Both the position numbers and the translations under genes were made by a program. Positions 1 through 8,525 of a DNA stretch of 59,814 bases are shown piece by piece. The notes below the pieces were generated by a model. That model did not search any database. It saw only the letters and a list, made by a program, of their open reading frames with translations, and was not told the DNA's origin. Each line of letters opens with the position of its first letter. Positions within the stretch are counted from its first letter, which is position 1. Origin of the DNA: Ruminococcus sp. (lineage in GTDB: Bacteria > Bacillota > Clostridia > Oscillospirales > Ruminococcaceae); the NCBI GenBank assembly GCA_017461395.1, contig JAFTYF010000015.1, positions 1 through 59,814 of the forward strand, given 5' to 3'.

Positions 1-99
1 AAAAGTCTTTGGAAGGGGGTTCGGGGGAAACCTTTCCTCAGAAAGGTTTCCCCCGATAATATGTATAAATATTCTAAAAAATACCGCTGTTATAACGGA
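1..99 (-). repeat. Half copy of the structured gene-end repeat (copy A)
   Basis: Read on the minus strand from the scfB stop, this holds an imperfect palindrome at about 84-99 (core GTTATAAC), an AT-rich spacer, a strong GC-rich hairpin at about 18-55 (arms CGGGGGAAACCTTTC and GAAAGGTTTCCCCCG), and the tail CCCCCTTCCAAAGACTTTT. The same order of parts follows the metG stop at 37421 onward. The copy runs off the window start, so it may continue into a second half like copies B and C. It probably forms the 3' end structure of the scfB transcript. Confidence 0.8.
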
Positions 100-106
100 A
101 GCATAA

Positions 107-1480
107 TTATTCAGATTCCTGTTCACCGAAAAGGCGGATAGCCTTCATCATGATAGCACATTCAAGGCGTTTCTTTTCAAGTTCGCATGATATCTTATGA
201 GCAGAGCGGATATCTCCCATATACTGGTAATTATTAGCATTACAGCCGCCGCTGCAGTAGAATTTAGCCCAGCATTTCTGGCACTCCGGCTTAGAATATA
301 CATGAGCAGCAGCGAAATCAGCCTTCATTTCCTGATTGAAAGTTCCTTCGTCGATATTGCCCATTTTATACTCATCAATGCCTACAAACTGGTGGCACGG
401 AAAAATATCACCGTCAGGAGTAACTGCGACATAATCGTTACCGCAGCCGCATCCTCTCAGTCTCTTGATAGCGCAAGGTCCCTGATCGAGGTCTATCATA
501 AAGTGGAAGAAGTTGAACTTTCCGCCCTTTTTCTCGTTGTCAAGGATTCTCTGCGCAAGAACCTCATACTCCTTGAAAACTGCCGGAAGTTCTTTTTCTG
601 TGAGTGCAAATTCATCTGAATCGCCGACAACGGGTTCAACTGAAATCTGATCAAATCCCTCGTTAAAAAGAGCAAAAACATCCTCAGAAAAGTCGAGATT
701 CTTCTTTGTGAAAGTACCTCTTACATAATATTCCTTATCGCCTCTGCCTTCAACAAGCTTTTTGTACATGGGCATAATTTTATCATAACTTCCTGTGCCG
801 TCAACACGTACTCTGAAATAGTCGTTGACTTCCTTTCTTCCGTCGATAGAAAGAACAACGTTTGACATTTCCTTGTTGATGAAGTCGATCTTGTCGTCGT
901 CAAGGAGAAGTCCGTTTGTAGTGATAGTGAAGCGGAATTTCTTGTTATATTCGCCCTCACGGCTTCTTGCGTAATTTACGATCTGCTTGACTACATCGAA
1001 GTTCATAAGCGGTTCTCCGCCAAAGAAATCAAGCTCAAGATTAGGTCTGTCGCCGGAGTTTTCAAGAAGAAAATCAATAGCGTGCTTGCCCGTTTCAAAG
1101 GACATGAGCTTGCGCCCCTTACCGAAATCGCCGGTAGAAGCAAAGCAGTACTTACAGCGGAGATTGCAGTCGTGAGCGATATTCAGGCACATTGCCTTTA
1201 CAGGAGAAGCTACGGAATACTTTGCATATTTCTCGTAATCATCCTCAGAGAAAAGAATCTTTTCGTTGTAAAGCTCAACGATTTCCTGATAGCAGGACTC
1301 GATATCCTCTCTTGTGTAATGTCTTGAAAGCTTTTCCACAACTTTTTCACTGCACTTTTCAGCAAAAGGCGGTTCGATATTGTCAAGAAGATCGTATGTA
1401 AGCTCGTCCACAATATGAACGCCGCCGCTGTTTACGTCAAGGACAATATTAAATCCGTTAAGCTTATATTTATGTATCAT
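107..1480 (-). CDS. scfB: SCIFF maturase, radical SAM thioether-forming enzyme (SPASM/twitch type)
   Basis: This 457-residue radical SAM enzyme is expected to install sulfur-to-alpha-carbon thioether crosslinks in the SCIFF peptide encoded just upstream. The CxxxCxxC cluster that binds the SAM-cleaving [4Fe-4S] is at Cys105, Cys109 and Cys112 (HDCNLRCKYCFAS). A GGEP-like motif follows (FFGGEPLMNF). The C-terminal third has the Cys-rich SPASM region (GCGCGNDY, FPCHQF, CQKCWAKFYCSGGCN), which carries auxiliary clusters. The N-terminal 85 residues resemble a peptide-recognition (RRE-like) domain. It is the second gene of an scfA-scfB transcript; a hairpin between the two probably lowers its expression relative to the peptide. 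The family is nearly universal in Clostridia. Identity is secure because the substrate gene is adjacent. Confidence 0.93.
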   Translation of the reverse strand: MIHKYKLNGFNIVLDVNSGGVHIVDELTYDLLDNIEPPFAEKCSEKVVEKLSRHYTREDIESCYQEIVELYNEKILFSEDDYEKYAKYSVASPVKAMCLNIAHDCNLRCKYCFASTGDFGKGRKLMSFETGKHAIDFLLENSGDRPNLELDFFGGEPLMNFDVVKQIVNYARSREGEYNKKFRFTITTNGLLLDDDKIDFINKEMSNVVLSIDGRKEVNDYFRVRVDGTGSYDKIMPMYKKLVEGRGDKEYYVRGTFTKKNLDFSEDVFALFNEGFDQISVEPVVGDSDEFALTEKELPAVFKEYEVLAQRILDNEKKGGKFNFFHFMIDLDQGPCAIKRLRGCGCGNDYVAVTPDGDIFPCHQFVGIDEYKMGNIDEGTFNQEMKADFAAAHVYSKPECQKCWAKFYCSGGCNANNYQYMGDIRSAHKISCELEKKRLECAIMMKAIRLFGEQESE

Positions 1481-1542
1481 ATTTAACGCACCATCCTAAA
1501 TTCGAGCCTGTTATGCAGACGCTCAGAGCGATATACAGGCTT

Positions 1543-1573
1543 GTAGAAAAATAGAGGCAGTAAAAACTGCCTC
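1543..1573 (-). terminator. Intercistronic hairpin between scfA and scfB
   Basis: On the minus strand GAGGCAG and CTGCCTC (1554-1573) form a 7-bp stem with a 6-base loop, followed by TATTTTTC. It lies 45 bases after the scfA stop and before scfB. A partial terminator here would give much more peptide mRNA than maturase mRNA, or would stabilise the scfA 3' end. Seen directly; its efficiency is inferred. Confidence 0.7.
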
Positions 1574-1617
1574 AATAGCATACTTATATTATAGCCAGCA
1601 GAAATTAGCTGCTACAA

Positions 1618-1755
1618 TTATCTCTCACACTTCTGGTTAGCTACTGTACAAGATGTCTTACAAGCAGACTGGCATGAAGCCTGGCACTTGCCGCAGCCGC
1701 CCTTCTTAGCGGATTCCTTGAGATTAGCCTTATTGATAGTCTTGATGTGTTTCAT
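1618..1755 (-). CDS. scfA: SCIFF ribosomal peptide precursor (six cysteines in forty-five residues)
   Basis: This short gene encodes exactly 45 residues with exactly six cysteines, at 21, 24, 28, 32, 36 and 43, matching the family name SCIFF. It begins MKHIKTINKANLKES and ends TVANQKCER. The N-terminal half is the Lys-rich leader read by the maturase; the GGCGKCQASCQ segment is the core where thioether bridges form. The start has a strong AGGAGG seven bases upstream, and a sigma-A promoter lies at 1820-1848. Its partner scfB follows on the same strand. SCIFF peptides are highly conserved in Clostridia, but their biological role is still unknown. Confidence 0.95.
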   Translation of the reverse strand: MKHIKTINKANLKESAKKGGCGKCQASCQSACKTSCTVANQKCER

Positions 1756-1819
1756 TTTAAAAACCTCCTGTTTTCCAATTACGATGCTATCAGCACAGCA
1801 CCGCTATATCTTTATCACC

Positions 1820-1848
1820 ATTATATCACAATATATCACATTTTTCAA
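1820..1848 (-). promoter_or_regulatory. Sigma-A promoter of scfA-scfB
   Basis: Minus-strand TTGAAA (1848-1843) and TATAAT (1825-1820) are separated by 17 bases. The start site would fall near 1813, giving a leader of about 58 bases before the scfA start codon. Confidence 0.8.
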
Positions 1849-1941
1849 TAGCTTTTCGTTTTTTCGTTATTTTCGACAAACCAGTTATTTTGAAGCTGAT
1901 AAATTTGACCTAATGACCAAATCCTCTTTAATAATATTGTT

Positions 1942-2227
1942 GCTCTTATGGTATCTTCGTATTTATTTATCGGGGGAAACCTTTCTGAGGAAAGGTTCTC
2001 CCCCGAGCCCCCTTCCAAAGACTTTTAACATTAAAATTTCCGCCTGACATATCTCACTCAGAAAATATAATCAAGATTTCTTATTTACTTGATTAGTGTG
2101 ATATGTCAGGCGGAAATTTAATTCTGAAAGTTTTAGGAAAGGAGTTTGAGGAACAACCCTTTTTCAAAAGGGTTTTCCTCAATAACTAAGTATAAAGATT
2201 CAATAAAACAACACTATCATAAAAGTG
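1942..2227. repeat. Full-length structured intergenic repeat (copy B)
   Basis: It fills most of the gap between scfA and the ABC-F gene. Parts in order: outer arm (1942-1970), GC-rich hairpin (1971-2005), tail CCCCCTTCCAAAGACTTTT, a central palindrome with perfect 20-base arms (2034-2053 and 2100-2119), then a diverged inverted copy of the first half with its own hairpin (about 2147-2183), and an outer palindrome (2212-2227) beside the ABC-F stop. Inner stems of the central palindrome are AATCAAG with CTTGATT and TCACT with AGTGT. Copy C pairs different bases at the same places. No reading frame of note lies inside it. Confidence 0.85.
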
Positions 2228-2230
2228 ATT

Positions 2231-4156
2231 TTACTCATCAAGTTCAATCAGGCGTTCAAAGTTTTCGTCGATTTTCTGTTTCAGAGTTTCAATTTCAGAG
2301 CATTTCGAGTTCATCAGTTCGTAATCGCTGTAGACATCCTCACGGCTGATCTCCTCAGTAAGAGCGTCAATTTTTGCCTGCAGCTCGTCGATTTCCTTTT
2401 CGAGAACTCTCATTTCGTTTTTTCGTGCAGCATCTGCGCTGCGCTGCTGTTTACTGCGGTAAACCTTTGCAGATTTTTCCTTTGCAGCTTCCGCAGCCTT
2501 TGCAAATTTCTCCGCATCTGCTATACGTTTCTGCTCCGCCTGTTCCTCACGAAGAACATCAAGATATTTATCAAAGTTATAGTTATGCAGACGGCATTCT
2601 CCGTCAGTAAGCTCGATAAGCCTGTCAGCTATTTTGCTGAGGAGATATCTGTCATGCGAAACAAAAATCACCGTTCCCGTATATTCAGAAAGAGCGTCCT
2701 CGATAGCCTCTTTTGACGAAAGATCAAGGTGGTTTGTAGGCTCGTCAAGAATAAGCACATTTCCGTGCTCCTGCATCATAATAGCGAAGCAGAGCTTTGC
2801 ACGTTCTCCGCCGCTGATAACTCCCGTCTCCTTGAAAACATTTTCACCGACAAGGCGAACCTGCGCAAGAAGTCCTCTGACCTCCAGCTCAGACATCGAG
2901 GGATATCGGCTGTGAAGCTCCTCCATAACGGTAAGCTCACGGTTAAGATTTGTGCTTTCCTGTTCAAAGTAGGAGATCTTGATATTGCTGTTCCAGCGGA
3001 CAACACCCTTATGCGGAAGCTGTTCCTGAATTATCCTGAGAAGCGTGGATTTTCCTATGCCGTTATCGCCGATAACGCCGATTTTTTCACCTCTGCGGAC
3101 TTCAAAGCTCATATTCTCAACAAGAGTTTTTCTTTCGCTTCCCTCGCCGACAGAAATATCAATATCCTTGACTTTAAGCACGTCTATGGGCGGTTCTACG
3201 GCATATGTAAAGCTTATTTTCGCTGATTTTGTATCATGGAAAGGCTTTTCTATCCTTTCTATCTTTTCAAGCTTTTTTCGGCGGCTCTGCGCCATTTTTG
3301 TCGTGGATGCCCTCACAAGATTTCGTGCAACATAGTCTTCCAGCTGAGCTATTTCCTTTTGCTGCATCTCGTATTCCTTTTCACGGCGGGCATCGTTTTC
3401 GCTTCTCTGGCGCACAAATGCAGAGTAATTTCCTCTGTATCTCGTCAGTGTTCCTCTTTCTATCTCGCATATCGAGGTACACAGCCTGTCCAGAAAATAG
3501 CGGTCATGCGACACAATGAGTATAGCTCCCCTGTATGAGCGCAGATAATCCTCCAGCCACATTATAGTCTTGAAGTCAAGGTGGTTCGTAGGCTCGTCAA
3601 GAACGAGGAGATTAGGTTCTTCAAGAAGAAGCTTCGATATGCACAGACGTGTTTTTTCGCCGCCGCTGAATCCGGAGCATACACGGTTGAGGTCGTTTTC
3701 CGAGAAGCCCATGCCATTGAGGATCATGCGTATCTTCACATCAGTATTGTAGCCGTCATTTGCCTCTATCCACGATGAAAGCTGCTGATACTCATCGGCA
3801 GAGGAATTATCGCCAAGTTCGATTTCAAGCTCAATTTCACGAAGTCTGTCTATAGCGTCGAGAATCGGTCTGAAAACGCTTCTCATTTCCTCGATGACCG
3901 TTTTTTCGGAATCAAGACCGTTCATCTGCTCAAGATAGCCTACTGTAGTCTTTGCGGCGATCGACACAATACCGTCCTTTTCAGTAAATCGGTCAGGCTC
4001 GACCGAGCCTGTAAGTATTTTGAGAAGCGTAGTTTTTCCGCAGCCGTTGTTTCCTACAAGACCTATCTTATCAGTTTCGTCGATAGTCAGGGATACATTA
4101 TTAAGAAGCTGGTTTCCGTTATAGAATTTATTTATGTTTATAAGACTTGCAAGCAT
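2231..4156 (-). CDS. ABC-F family ATPase (ribosome-associated, YdiF/Uup-like)
   Basis: 641-residue soluble protein with two ABC ATPase domains and no membrane segments, the hallmark of ABC-F proteins that act on the ribosomal E site. Domain 1 has Walker A GNNGCGKTT (about 35-43), signature SGGEKTRL and Walker B LLVLDEPTNHLD. Domain 2 has GDNGIGKST, SGGERAKL and VLILDEPTNHLD. A charged linker of the P-site tRNA interaction type lies between them, and a Lys/Glu-rich coiled-coil C-terminus extends about 100 residues. The start at 4156 is chosen over an upstream in-frame codon because TAAGGAAG lies six bases before it and the protein then starts MLASLININKFYNGN, as usual for the family. The long structured leader suggests attenuation. 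Whether it gives antibiotic resistance or is a housekeeping translation factor cannot be told. Confidence 0.9.
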   Translation of the reverse strand: MLASLININKFYNGNQLLNNVSLTIDETDKIGLVGNNGCGKTTLLKILTGSVEPDRFTEKDGIVSIAAKTTVGYLEQMNGLDSEKTVIEEMRSVFRPILDAIDRLREIELEIELGDNSSADEYQQLSSWIEANDGYNTDVKIRMILNGMGFSENDLNRVCSGFSGGEKTRLCISKLLLEEPNLLVLDEPTNHLDFKTIMWLEDYLRSYRGAILIVSHDRYFLDRLCTSICEIERGTLTRYRGNYSAFVRQRSENDARREKEYEMQQKEIAQLEDYVARNLVRASTTKMAQSRRKKLEKIERIEKPFHDTKSAKISFTYAVEPPIDVLKVKDIDISVGEGSERKTLVENMSFEVRRGEKIGVIGDNGIGKSTLLRIIQEQLPHKGVVRWNSNIKISYFEQESTNLNRELTVMEELHSRYPSMSELEVRGLLAQVRLVGENVFKETGVISGGERAKLCFAIMMQEHGNVLILDEPTNHLDLSSKEAIEDALSEYTGTVIFVSHDRYLLSKIADRLIELTDGECRLHNYNFDKYLDVLREEQAEQKRIADAEKFAKAAEAAKEKSAKVYRSKQQRSADAARKNEMRVLEKEIDELQAKIDALTEEISREDVYSDYELMNSKCSEIETLKQKIDENFERLIELDE

Positions 4157-4186
4157 AAAAAACTTCCTTAAAAAGGCAATACCGGA

Positions 4187-4290
4187 ATTCTCCTGTAATG
4201 CCGGATTTTTTTGATACAATTCTCATGGCATTTTTTGCCGGATATGAATATTTACAAAAAAATGCCGGACAAAAGTTAGAAATCCGGCAA
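4187..4290 (-). promoter_or_regulatory. Attenuator-like leader of the ABC-F gene
   Basis: On the minus strand, one GCCGGA element (about 4283-4289) can pair with a following TCCGGC to make an intrinsic terminator ending in a run of T (4255-4290). Two further copies of TCCGGCA (about 4230 and 4203) and a near copy (TTCCGGTA, about 4190) lie downstream and could compete for pairing. Mutually exclusive hairpins of this sort are typical of antibiotic- or translation-responsive leaders of ABC-F genes. I find no convincing leader peptide with its own ribosome binding site. Confidence 0.6.
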
Positions 4291-4315
4291 TTCTGATAAA
4301 TGTTTCCAAACCCTA

Positions 4316-4344
4316 TTGACACATCAGATTATTTGTATTATAAT
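4316..4344 (+). promoter_or_regulatory. Consensus sigma-A promoter of rpoB-rpoC
   Basis: TTGACA (4316-4321) and TATAAT (4339-4344) with a 17-base spacer, a perfect consensus match. The leader would be about 160 bases. It contains a small hairpin (TCCC with GGGA around 4463-4480) but no clear terminator. Confidence 0.88.
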
Positions 4345-4511
4345 AATAAAATGTATCAGTATGGAAAAGTATCACTATTCTGTTAAGATATTATAGCATA
4401 CAGAAAAGCTTTTGTCAATAGCTTTGTGAGATTTTTTCATAACAAACAGCACAAAATCCGTCCCTCATCCCTTCGGGAAAAGGACAGACAAAATATAAGG
4501 AGGTTCCGCCT

Positions 4512-7500
4512 ATGGTGAATGTCACACCTAAGCAGTTGGGAAAAAATGTCAGAATGAGCTTCGGAAAAATTACCGAGCCTCTCGAAATGCCGAATCTCAT
4601 TGAGGTTCAGAAAAACTCCTATGAATGGTTTAGGGGAGAAGGTCTGCGTGAGGTTTTCCGTGATATGACCGCAATTACTGACTACAACGGAAATCTTGTC
4701 CTTAATTTCAAGGACTACCGCTTCGACGACACCCCCAAGTACACCCTTGCTGAATGCAAATCAAGAGGTGCAACGTATCAGGTTGCCATGAGAGCTACCG
4801 CTACACTCTGCAACAAGGAAACAGGCGCAGTAAGTGAAAGTGAGATCTACATGGGAGATTTCCCGCTTATGACAGAAAGCGGAACCTTTGTGATCAACGG
4901 TGCAGAACGTGTTATCGTTTCACAGCTCGTACGTTCTCCCGGCGTTTACTACGCTTTTGAAAAAGACAAGACCGGTAAGGATCTTTTCAACTCAACCGTT
5001 ATCCCTAACAGAGGTGCATGGCTTGAGTACGAAATGGATTCCAATGACGTTGTTTATGTCCGCATCGACAAGAACAGAAAAATCCCGCTCACTACCTTTA
5101 TCCGTGCTCTCGGTGTTGGTACTGACGAGGAAATCTATGAGATGTTCGGCGAGGACGACCGTCTTAAGCAGACTATCCTCCAGAAGGATCAGACAAAAAA
5201 TAACTCTGACGCTCTTATAGATGTTTACAAGAAGCTCCGCCCAGGTGAGCCTCCTACGGTTGAAAGCGCTCTTTCTCACCTCAACAACCTCTTCTTTGAT
5301 GCAAAAAGATACGATCTCTGCCGCTTCGGACGCTACAAGTACAACAAAAAGCTCGGTATCGCTTCACGTCTGGCAGGACGCACTATCGCTCAGCCTATCA
5401 TCAACCCTAATACAGGCGAGATCATGGCTGAAGAAGGCGAGACTCTTACTTACGACAAGGCTCTTGAAATCGAACAGGCCGGCGTTTACTACGCTTTCGT
5501 AAATGTTGAAGCTAAGGAATACGTTACCGACGATCGCGGCGAAACTTCTATCAGAATCGTTGAAAAAACAGCTAAGATCATCGGAAACGGCATGGTTGAC
5601 ATCGGCGGTTACATTGATTTCGACGCTACAAAGTATGGCATCAACGAAAAGGTTTCATATAAAGTCCTCAGAGAAATTCTGGAGACTTCCGCTGACGAGG
5701 ATGAGCTTGAAGAAAATATCAAGAAGCGTGCTGACGAACTCGTTCCCAAGCACATCATCCTTGACGATATCTACGCAACTATCAGCTACTTCCTTAACCT
5801 CTGCGAGGGCGTGGGAACTGTAGACGACATCGACCACCTCGGCAACAGACGTATCCGCAGCGTTGGCGAGCTTCTTCAGAATCAGTTCCGTATCGGTTAT
5901 GCCCGTATGGAAAGAGGTATCCGTGAGAGAATGAACATCCAGACTCAGGATGTAAATACACTCACTCCCCAGACTCTTATTAATATCAGACCAGTTTCAT
6001 CAGCTATGAAGGAATTCTTCTGCTCCTCACCGCTTTCACAGTTCATGGATCAGAACAATCCTCTCGCTGAGCTTACACATAAAAGACGTCTTTCCGCACT
6101 CGGTCCCGGAGGTCTTTCAAGAGACCGTGCCGGATTCGAAGTTCGTGACGTTCACTACAGCCACTACGGAAGAATGTGTCCTATCGAGACTCCTGAAGGT
6201 CCTAACATCGGACTTATCTCCTATCTGGCTACTTTTGCCCGTATCAATGAGTACGGCTTCATTGAAGCTCCCTACAGAAAGGTTGACAAGGCTACCGGCG
6301 TTGTTACAAAGGAAGTTGTTTACATGACAGCTGATACTGAGGATAACTACGTTGTTGCTCAGGCTAACGAACCCCTCACTGAAGAAGGAAAGTTCGCAAG
6401 ACCCCGTGTAAATGCACGTTACCGTGAGCAGATCCTTGAATGTCCCAGAGAATCAGTTGATTACATGGACGTTTCACCTAAGATGGTAGTTTCAGTTGCT
6501 ACATCTATGATCCCGTTCCTTGAAAACGATGACGCTAACCGTGCTCTCATGGGATCAAACATGCAGCGTCAGGCTGTTCCGCTCCTTAAAACAGAGCGTC
6601 CTTTCGTCGGCACAGGTATGGAATACAAGGCTGCTGTTGACTCAGGTGTATGCGTTGTTTCAAAATACAACGGAACTATCTCCTATGTTGACGCTGACAG
6701 CATCCGCCTTATCGACGATACAGGCATTGAACACAAATATGAACTTATCAAGTTCAAGCGTTCAAACCAGGGTACCTGCGTAAATCAGCGTCCTATCGTT
6801 TCAGTGGGCGAAAAGGTTACAAAGGGTCAGGTTCTTGCTGACGGTCCTGCAACGGCTGACGGCGAAATCTCTCTCGGTAAGAATGCACTTATCGGCTTCA
6901 TGACATGGGAAGGTTACAACTACGAGGACGCTGTTCTCCTTAATGAGCGTCTTGTCCGTGAGGATGTATTCACTTCCGTTCACATTGAAGAATACGAAAT
7001 CGAATGCCGTGATACAAAGCTCGGTCCTGAGGAAATTACCCGTGACATCCCCAATGTCGGTGATGACGCACTCGCTAACCTCGACGAAAACGGTATCATC
7101 CGCATCGGTTCTGAAGTAAATTCCGGCGATATCCTCGTCGGCAAGGTAACACCTAAGGGCGAAACTGAGCTTACTGCTGAAGAAAGACTTCTTCGTGCAA
7201 TCTTCGGAGAAAAAGCAAGAGAAGTCCGTGACAACTCACTTAAGGTTCCTCACGGTGAATCCGGTGTTATCGTTGATGTAAAGGTATTTACAAGAGAAAA
7301 CTGCGATGAGCTGAGCGCAGGCGTTAATATGCGTGTAATCTGCTATATCGCACAGAAAAGAAAGATCACTGTCGGCGATAAGATGGCTGGCCGTCACGGA
7401 AACAAGGGTGTCGTTTCAAGAATCCTTCCTGAAGAAGATATGCCCTTCCTCCCCGACGGAACTCCGCTTGATATCGTTCTTAACCCTCTGGGCGTTCCTT

Positions 7501-8423
7501 CCCGTATGAACATCGGTCAGGTACTTGAAGTTCACCTCGGTATGGCGTGCAAGGCTCTCGGCTGGCACATTATGACTCCTGTATTCGACGGCGCACACGA
7601 GGACGACATCAGATCCTGCTTCCGTCAGGCAAACGAAAAGAGCAAGGAACACCGTAATGATATGTTCGAGCTTAACGCTATGGATAAGGTTATCAACCCC
7701 AATGGTCTTGAATTCAACGAAGACTGTAAATTCCCGCTCTATGACGGACGTACCGGCGAAATGTTCGATAACAAGGTTACTGTCGGATATATGTACTACC
7801 TCAAGCTCCACCACCTCGTTGACGATAAGATCCACGCTCGTTCAGTAGGACCTTATGCTCTCGTTACTCAGCAGCCTCTGGGCGGTAAGGCTCAGTTCGG
7901 CGGTCAGCGTTTCGGAGAAATGGAAGTTTGGGCGCTTGAAGCTTACGGCGCTGCTTACACACTTCAGGAAATCCTTACAGTTAAGTCTGACGATACTATC
8001 GGACGTGTCAACACATACGAGTCTATCGTTAAGGGACAGAATGTTCCTACTCCGGGTATCCCTGAATCATTCAAGGTTCTTATCAAGGAAATGCAGTCTC
8101 TTGGTCTTGATGTTCGTGTACTTGACGAAAATCAGCAGGAAATCGACCTTAAGCAGAACTTTGACGATGAAGATCCTATGCCATCCAACGACGCTTACGC
8201 TGATGAGGATACAAGAGATACCTCCGAATATTCAGACAGCGATATCGAGGACAGCGGCTTCTCCTTTGAGGACAGCGGCGAGGATGACTTCGGTATGCTC
8301 GACGACGGCGATGATTTCAGATTCGACGACGAAGAGGACGAGGATGACCTCGGACTCGACGACGATGACGATGATGATCTTTTCGGCAGCTTCGATCTTG
8401 ACGACTCCTCCGATGAGGATTAA
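4512..8423 (+). CDS. rpoB: DNA-directed RNA polymerase beta subunit
   Basis: 1303-residue beta subunit of RNA polymerase. The rifampicin pocket (about 505-535) reads [20 protein letters not shown] and then LSALGPGGL, with all classic contact residues of a rifampicin-sensitive enzyme. The active-site wall and switch regions are intact ([11 protein letters not shown], and [15 protein letters not shown]). GGAGG lies eight bases before the start. Odd: after the normal end of the conserved core (about residue 1216) the protein continues for about 85 residues made almost only of Asp, Glu, Ser and Gly, with a run of seven Asp. rpoC follows after 102 bases. The usual upstream neighbours rplK-rplA-rplJ-rplL are absent; a divergent ABC-F gene is there instead, so rpoBC is a separate unit driven by the promoter at 4316. 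Confidence 0.98.
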   Translation: MVNVTPKQLGKNVRMSFGKITEPLEMPNLIEVQKNSYEWFRGEGLREVFRDMTAITDYNGNLVLNFKDYRFDDTPKYTLAECKSRGATYQVAMRATATLCNKETGAVSESEIYMGDFPLMTESGTFVINGAERVIVSQLVRSPGVYYAFEKDKTGKDLFNSTVIPNRGAWLEYEMDSNDVVYVRIDKNRKIPLTTFIRALGVGTDEEIYEMFGEDDRLKQTILQKDQTKNNSDALIDVYKKLRPGEPPTVESALSHLNNLFFDAKRYDLCRFGRYKYNKKLGIASRLAGRTIAQPIINPNTGEIMAEEGETLTYDKALEIEQAGVYYAFVNVEAKEYVTDDRGETSIRIVEKTAKIIGNGMVDIGGYIDFDATKYGINEKVSYKVLREILETSADEDELEENIKKRADELVPKHIILDDIYATISYFLNLCEGVGTVDDIDHLGNRRIRSVGELLQNQFRIGYARMERGIRERMNIQTQDVNTLTPQTLINIRPVSSAMKEFFCSSPLSQFMDQNNPLAELTHKRRLSALGPGGLSRDRAGFEVRDVHYSHYGRMCPIETPEGPNIGLISYLATFARINEYGFIEAPYRKVDKATGVVTKEVVYMTADTEDNYVVAQANEPLTEEGKFARPRVNARYREQILECPRESVDYMDVSPKMVVSVATSMIPFLENDDANRALMGSNMQRQAVPLLKTERPFVGTGMEYKAAVDSGVCVVSKYNGTISYVDADSIRLIDDTGIEHKYELIKFKRSNQGTCVNQRPIVSVGEKVTKGQVLADGPATADGEISLGKNALIGFMTWEGYNYEDAVLLNERLVREDVFTSVHIEEYEIECRDTKLGPEEITRDIPNVGDDALANLDENGIIRIGSEVNSGDILVGKVTPKGETELTAEERLLRAIFGEKAREVRDNSLKVPHGESGVIVDVKVFTRENCDELSAGVNMRVICYIAQKRKITVGDKMAGRHGNKGVVSRILPEEDMPFLPDGTPLDIVLNPLGVPSRMNIGQVLEVHLGMACKALGWHIMTPVFDGAHEDDIRSCFRQANEKSKEHRNDMFELNAMDKVINPNGLEFNEDCKFPLYDGRTGEMFDNKVTVGYMYYLKLHHLVDDKIHARSVGPYALVTQQPLGGKAQFGGQRFGEMEVWALEAYGAAYTLQEILTVKSDDTIGRVNTYESIVKGQNVPTPGIPESFKVLIKEMQSLGLDVRVLDENQQEIDLKQNFDDEDPMPSNDAYADEDTRDTSEYSDSDIEDSGFSFEDSGEDDFGMLDDGDDFRFDDEEDEDDLGLDDDDDDDLFGSFDLDDSSDED

Positions 8424-8525
8424 TATAAGCCACGAAACCAATGATACCCACTCTGCGGAAGCATCATGTATCCTTCCGCAGCAGTGAGATCTTATACCTT
8501 ACTTAAATAAACAGGAGGTAGCAGT

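Noticed and set aside
1688-2047. A 119-codon plus-strand frame over scfA and the repeat
   Set aside because: It is the opposite-strand shadow of scfA plus the low-complexity intergenic repeat; the minus-strand gene explains the region.
4128-4322. A 64-codon frame overlapping the ABC-F leader that could be a regulatory leader peptide
   Set aside because: It begins at a GTG without a Shine-Dalgarno sequence and runs past the ABC-F start in another frame; no sign that it is translated.
4992-5279. Several long antisense frames within rpoB and rpoC
   Set aside because: They mirror the strong codon bias of the highly expressed polymerase genes and lack ribosome binding sites.
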